Source: Prochlorococcus sp. AG-424-A03 (GTDB lineage Bacteria; Cyanobacteriota; Cyanobacteriia; PCC-6307; Cyanobiaceae). Taken from it: 35,267 nucleotides of DNA. Below the pieces are notes generated by a model. It saw only the letters and a list, made by a program, of their open reading frames with translations, was not told the origin of the DNA and ran no database searches. The position numbers and the translations under genes are program-made. This document shows positions 31,251 to 35,267 of the stretch, one piece after another. Location: assembly GCA_003213375.1 (NCBI GenBank), contig QCNA01000013.1, positions 1 through 35,267 on the forward strand, given 5' to 3'. How positions within the stretch are numbered: position 1 is the first letter of the stretch; every line of letters begins with the position of its first letter.

Positions 31251-32096
31251 TTACCTATTTAATTTTCCGCTTACAAGTCCCTCAAGGTCTAAACTTGTGC
31301 AATTAAATCCTAAATTAGAAAAATATTGAACTAACTCACTAAAATTATATTTGTTAAGAAAATGCTTTAATTCATCTTGGGGAATTTCTATTCTTGCAGT
31401 TGAGCCTTGGCATCTAACTCTAACCTCAGATAATCCACATTCTTTAAGATATTCTTCTGCTTTCTCAACCATTTTTAGCCTTTCACTAGTTATTTCATGG
31501 CCATAAGGAAATCTTGATGATAAACAAGGTTGAGCAGGTTTATCCCACCAAGGAAAACCCAATGCTCTTGATATATCCCTAATGTCTTGTTTTGAGAGTT
31601 TAAATTTTGCAAGGGGAGAGATAACTCCTGCTTGTGTTGAGGCTTGTATACCTGGTCTGTAATCTTTAAGATCATCAACATTGACTCCATCTAAAACTAT
31701 CTTGTAATTAAGTTTTTTGGAGAGGTAAGTTGTATGTTTGTGGAGTTCTTTTTTGCATGCAAAGCACCTATCCTTAGGATTTTCACTGTAACTTGATTGG
31801 TCTAATTCTGATGTTTTAATCTCTACATGCTTCACTCCAATCCATTTTGCTTGCCTTCTTGCTTCTTCACGAAGAGTAGACGCTAATGCAGGAGAAATTC
31901 CAGTTATGGCAATTGCTTTGCTACCTAATTGCTCGAATGCTAATGATGCTACTAATGTACTGTCAACTCCTCCGGAATAAGCAATACAAACACTATCAAG
32001 ATTCTTAATGTATCTTCTAATTGTATAAAGCTTTTCACTTTGTTCATCAGAGAGAATTTCTAGTTGATTGAACATGCTAATTACTTTAAAATTCAA
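31251..32096 (-). CDS. larE: LarE-like ATP-dependent sulfur transferase (PP-loop family)
   Basis: CIAYSGGVDSTLVASLA PP-loop, KDRCFACKKELHKH conserved Cys motif, PWWDKPAQPCLSSRFPYG. Confidence 0.88.
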   Translation of the reverse strand: MNFKVISMFNQLEILSDEQSEKLYTIRRYIKNLDSVCIAYSGGVDSTLVASLAFEQLGSKAIAITGISPALASTLREEARRQAKWIGVKHVEIKTSELDQSSYSENPKDRCFACKKELHKHTTYLSKKLNYKIVLDGVNVDDLKDYRPGIQASTQAGVISPLAKFKLSKQDIRDISRALGFPWWDKPAQPCLSSRFPYGHEITSERLKMVEKAEEYLKECGLSEVRVRCQGSTARIEIPQDELKHFLNKYNFSELVQYFSNLGFNCTSLDLEGLVSGKLNR

Positions 32097-32183
32097 ATTA
32101 CCTATGAATAGGTTGAATTTATTATTAAATCTTTAATAATATTATTATCTATATCTTAGATTAAATTTATTAATTTTGTTCAA

Positions 32184-33344
32184 TTGACGAATACGAGTAG
32201 AAATAAAGGAATTGGAATCGTCACAGCAAGTGACAGTCAAGAGAGATCAAAAGGTCAATTACATATTTATGATGGAGAGGGTAAGGGGAAAAGTCAGGCT
32301 GCATTGGGAGTAGTTCTCAGGACAATAGGATTAGGAATATGCGAAAAAAGACAGTCAAGAGTTTTACTTCTAAGATTTTTAAAAGGCCCTGAAAGGCCAT
32401 ATGATGAGGATTCAGCTATAGAGGCTTTACAAAGAGGGTTTCCACATTTAATCGACCATGTAAGGACGGGAAGATCTGAATTCTTTACTGCTGACCAAGT
32501 GACAAAGTTTGATGTTGGAGAAGCTGAAAGAGGTTGGAATATTGCTAAAGGTGCAATTGCTAGCTCTCTTTATTCTGTAGTTGTACTCGATGAGTTGAAT
32601 CCGGTTCTTGATTTAGGAATGCTTGATATCAATGAAGTAGTTGATTCTCTTCAAAATCGTCCAGATGGATTAGAAATAATTATTACTGGAAGGGCAGCCC
32701 CGCCCTCTTTGGTAAGAATATCTCAACTCCATTCAGAAATGAGACCACGTTTTATAGGAGACTTATCAGAACTGACAAGACAAAATCGTTCTAGTGGTGG
32801 AATTGAGATTTATACAGGTGAAGGAAAGGGTAAATCCACAAGTGCCCTCGGTAAGGCTCTTCAAGCTATCGGTAAAGGAATATCTCAAGATAAAAGTCAC
32901 AGAGTTTTAATATTACAGTGGTTAAAAGGTGGAAATGGTTATACCGAAGATGCTGCCATAGAAGCTTTGAGAGAGAGTTACCCTCATTTAGTAGATCATT
33001 TGCGTTCAGGCAGAGATGCCATCGTATGGAGAGGTCAGCAACAACCAATTGATTATGTTGAGGCTGAAAGAGCATGGGAAATTGCTAAAGCTGCTATTTT
33101 ATCTGGTTTGTATAAAACAATAATTTTAGATGAATTGAATCCAACTGTTGATTTAGAGTTGCTACCTGTAGAATCAATACATCAAACGCTCTTAAAAAAA
33201 CCATCAGATACAGAAGTTGTGATTACTGGGAGGTGTAAAAATGAACCTTCATACTTTGAACTAGCGGATGTTTACTCTGAAATGGTTTGTCATAAGCATT
33301 ATGCAAATGTGGGAGTCGATTTAAAAAGAGGTGTAGATTACTAA
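32184..33344 (+). CDS. Tandem-duplicated CobO/BtuR-like cob(I)alamin adenosyltransferase-type P-loop protein
   Basis: Two homologous halves, each with Walker A (YDGEGKGKSQAALG; YTGEGKGKSTSALG), xLKG, EAER(G/A)W(N/E)IAK, VLDELNP/ILDELNP and IITGR/VITGR motifs; TTG start. Confidence 0.85.
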   Translation: MTNTSRNKGIGIVTASDSQERSKGQLHIYDGEGKGKSQAALGVVLRTIGLGICEKRQSRVLLLRFLKGPERPYDEDSAIEALQRGFPHLIDHVRTGRSEFFTADQVTKFDVGEAERGWNIAKGAIASSLYSVVVLDELNPVLDLGMLDINEVVDSLQNRPDGLEIIITGRAAPPSLVRISQLHSEMRPRFIGDLSELTRQNRSSGGIEIYTGEGKGKSTSALGKALQAIGKGISQDKSHRVLILQWLKGGNGYTEDAAIEALRESYPHLVDHLRSGRDAIVWRGQQQPIDYVEAERAWEIAKAAILSGLYKTIILDELNPTVDLELLPVESIHQTLLKKPSDTEVVITGRCKNEPSYFELADVYSEMVCHKHYANVGVDLKRGVDY

Positions 33345-33358
33345 CTATTCTAAAAAAA

Positions 33359-34504
33359 TTAATTGCACAATATTTTTTTTACCTTTTCAATGCCTCCTTC
33401 AATGGATCTTGACTGAATTTTGAATTTAGACAAGATTCTAGAAGCTTTTTCAGAACGTTTCCCCGATTTACATATAGTAAAAACCTCTTTATTTAAACTT
33501 TCTTTTTGAATAAATTTTAAGTCAGATTCTTGGTTCAAATGACTTAAAGGAATTGAGATAGATCCCTCTATTGCAGATGCAGAAAATTCTTCATTCTCTC
33601 TAACATCAATTAAAAGAATTTTGTTGGGTTTTGCTTTGTATAAACTATTAAATTCATTAGCATTGATACTGTTAACGTCATTGTTTTTCTCACAATATTC
33701 GTTGCTACTATAAAAAACCTCAAACTGAGACAGATCTTTTATTCGTTTATTTAATTGATCACTTTTTAGATTTAATTTTTTCATATTCATATTCAATAGA
33801 TCAAAAATTAAAATTTTCCCATCTAAAATTTCACCTTTTTTCAAAATGATTTTGATAATTTCATTAACCTGAAGAATTCCTATTAAACCTGTTGAAACAC
33901 CTACAACGCCGTATTCTGCACAACTAGGTACAGCATTTTTTGAAGGTGATTCCGGAAGTAAGTCTCTTAAATTAGGACTATTGTTGTATAAATTGAAAAC
34001 ACTAACTTGCCCTTCAAAGCCTTGTACACTTCCAAAGACTAGGGGTTTATTTAATATCAGGCATGAATCATTTATTAAATATCTTGTGCCAAAGTTATCC
34101 GAGCAATCACAAATAACATCAAACTCCTTTATTAATTCAAGAGCATTTTTAGAATTGATTCTCTCTGAAAAGGTTAATATTTCACAATTAGGATTGAATT
34201 TTTTAATTCTTTCCCTAGCAGAATCAATTTTAAGATTGCCAATAGTATTTGTTTCATGAATTATCTGTCTCTGGAGATTAGACTTTTCAACTTGATCGTT
34301 ATCAACTATTCCAATTCTCCCAATTCCTGCTGCAGCTAGATAAAGCAAAACTGAAGACCCAAGTCCACCTGCTCCAATGCATAATACTGAGCTGTTTTTA
34401 AGATTTAGTTGACCCTCATAACCTATTTCTTTGAGGGTTAAATGTTTTTGATATCTTTCTTCTTCATCTGAGCTTAAGAAGTTAAATTTGATATCTTTGG
34501 GCAT
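33359..34504 (-). CDS. moeB: HesA/MoeB/ThiF-family E1-like adenylyltransferase with C-terminal rhodanese domain
   Basis: LCIGAGGLGSSVLLYLAAAGIGRIGIVDND nucleotide-binding, SNLQRQIIH, DCSDNFGTRYLIND, rhodanese LLIDVRENEEF ... TICKSGKRSEKASRIL. Confidence 0.92.
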   Translation of the reverse strand: MPKDIKFNFLSSDEEERYQKHLTLKEIGYEGQLNLKNSSVLCIGAGGLGSSVLLYLAAAGIGRIGIVDNDQVEKSNLQRQIIHETNTIGNLKIDSARERIKKFNPNCEILTFSERINSKNALELIKEFDVICDCSDNFGTRYLINDSCLILNKPLVFGSVQGFEGQVSVFNLYNNSPNLRDLLPESPSKNAVPSCAEYGVVGVSTGLIGILQVNEIIKIILKKGEILDGKILIFDLLNMNMKKLNLKSDQLNKRIKDLSQFEVFYSSNEYCEKNNDVNSINANEFNSLYKAKPNKILLIDVRENEEFSASAIEGSISIPLSHLNQESDLKFIQKESLNKEVFTICKSGKRSEKASRILSKFKIQSRSIEGGIEKVKKILCN

Positions 34505-34798
34505 TGAGATCCTTCTATTTTTGCAAGCTAAACTTTAAAAACATAATAATTAAAATAAAAATTTAAGTCTTTTAAATTTTTCTTATTAATATGATTTATT
34601 AATGTTTTTGTTAGAACTAGACGATAATGTGAAGTTTTTATAAATCAATTTTAAGTTTAAATATCTTCAGAAACTATTTACACCAACATCTCTAAAAAAA
34701 TACAAAATGTTTCGGTTCGGAATTTTACACAACAAAAAGGTAGTCAACAGACGTTTTTTCCGATACTGTCTGGTTCATATATTTAGTTTACTGAATTC

Positions 34799-35164
34799 AT
34801 GAGTGATAACACTCCAGAGTCAAATCAAGACTCCGGCTCCGATACAAGCTCAGAAACCAAAAGCTTTTCAGAGAAGTACTCTGATGTTATGGGAAAAGTC
34901 AATGAAACCCTTGGTAATGTTGATTGGACTCAAATGGGTAAGTATGGCAAGGCGGCAGGCATAATAGCTGTTGTCGTAATTGCTCAGATAATAATTAAAG
35001 TTGTCATTGACACGATAAACTTTTTCCCAATTCTCCCTGGTTTACTAGAACTACTAGGCGTAATTGTTGTTGGTCAGTGGAGCTGGCAAAATCTTCGTAC
35101 CAGTGAAAATCGTGAAGCTGTTTTAGATAAGGTACAAAATCTTAAAAAGACATATTTAGGCTAG
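34799..35164 (+). CDS. CAAD/CURT1-domain thylakoid membrane-type protein
   Basis: 121 aa; acidic N-terminus, amphipathic helix and two hydrophobic helices (AAGIIAVVVIAQIIIKVVIDTINFFPILPGLLELLGVIVVGQWSWQNL), typical of the CAAD/CURT1 family. Confidence 0.88.
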   Translation: MSDNTPESNQDSGSDTSSETKSFSEKYSDVMGKVNETLGNVDWTQMGKYGKAAGIIAVVVIAQIIIKVVIDTINFFPILPGLLELLGVIVVGQWSWQNLRTSENREAVLDKVQNLKKTYLG

Positions 35165-35172
35165 TTAAAGAT

Positions 35173-35267
35173 TTACATATTTAGTATTGCTTTTACGTAA
35201 TCTTTAACTTGTTTTAAATACCCTCCTCCAAACATATTGGCATGATTCAATATGTGGTAAAAATTAT
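35173..35267 (-). CDS. Fructosamine kinase family protein, C-terminal fragment
   Basis: Reverse complement reads ...NFYHILNHANMFGGGYLKQVKDYVKAILNM*, resembling the fructosamine-kinase C-terminus; 5' part beyond the window. Confidence 0.6.
   Translation of the reverse strand, partial: NFYHILNHANMFGGGYLKQVKDYVKAILNM

Noticed and set aside
33981-34259. Plus-strand 92 aa ORF, and other small antisense ORFs (32866..33075, 31490..31690, 22148..22441, 22930..23139, 19633..19854)
   Set aside because: All sit over strongly supported genes and lack motifs.
1-35267. CRISPR arrays, insertion sequences, prophage or defence systems
   Set aside because: No repeat-spacer pattern, transposase, integrase or defence-type protein seen by reading; gene content is core cyanobacterial metabolism.

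Overview
The window looks like an ordinary, densely packed, AT-rich chromosomal segment from a picocyanobacterium, most like high-light Prochlorococcus (inferred from gene content: psaD, pebA/pebB/ho1, cyanobacterial-type gshA, panC-cmk fusion, CURT1/CAAD protein). I support about 31 protein-coding genes, including a partial glgP at the left edge and the C-terminus of a fructosamine-kinase-like gene at the right edge. There are two tRNA genes, tRNA-Cys(GCA) and tRNA-Arg(CCG), both on the minus strand. I saw no CRISPR array, transposase, phage module or defence island, and no convincing new multi-gene system. The most notable signal is recF. Its conserved N-terminus, including the Walker A motif, lies upstream of the track ORF, in a frame with no ATG, GTG or TTG start. 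An ATG (29649) lies in a different frame and would connect through an A7T7 run by a one-base slip, giving an about 369 aa RecF. Other points of interest are a histidine kinase with an apparently degenerate ATPase domain, a tandem-duplicated CobO-like protein, a small Cys-rich ORF overlapping its upstream neighbour, a compact hydrolase/epimerase/DUF1537-kinase gene run, and structured intergenic regions.
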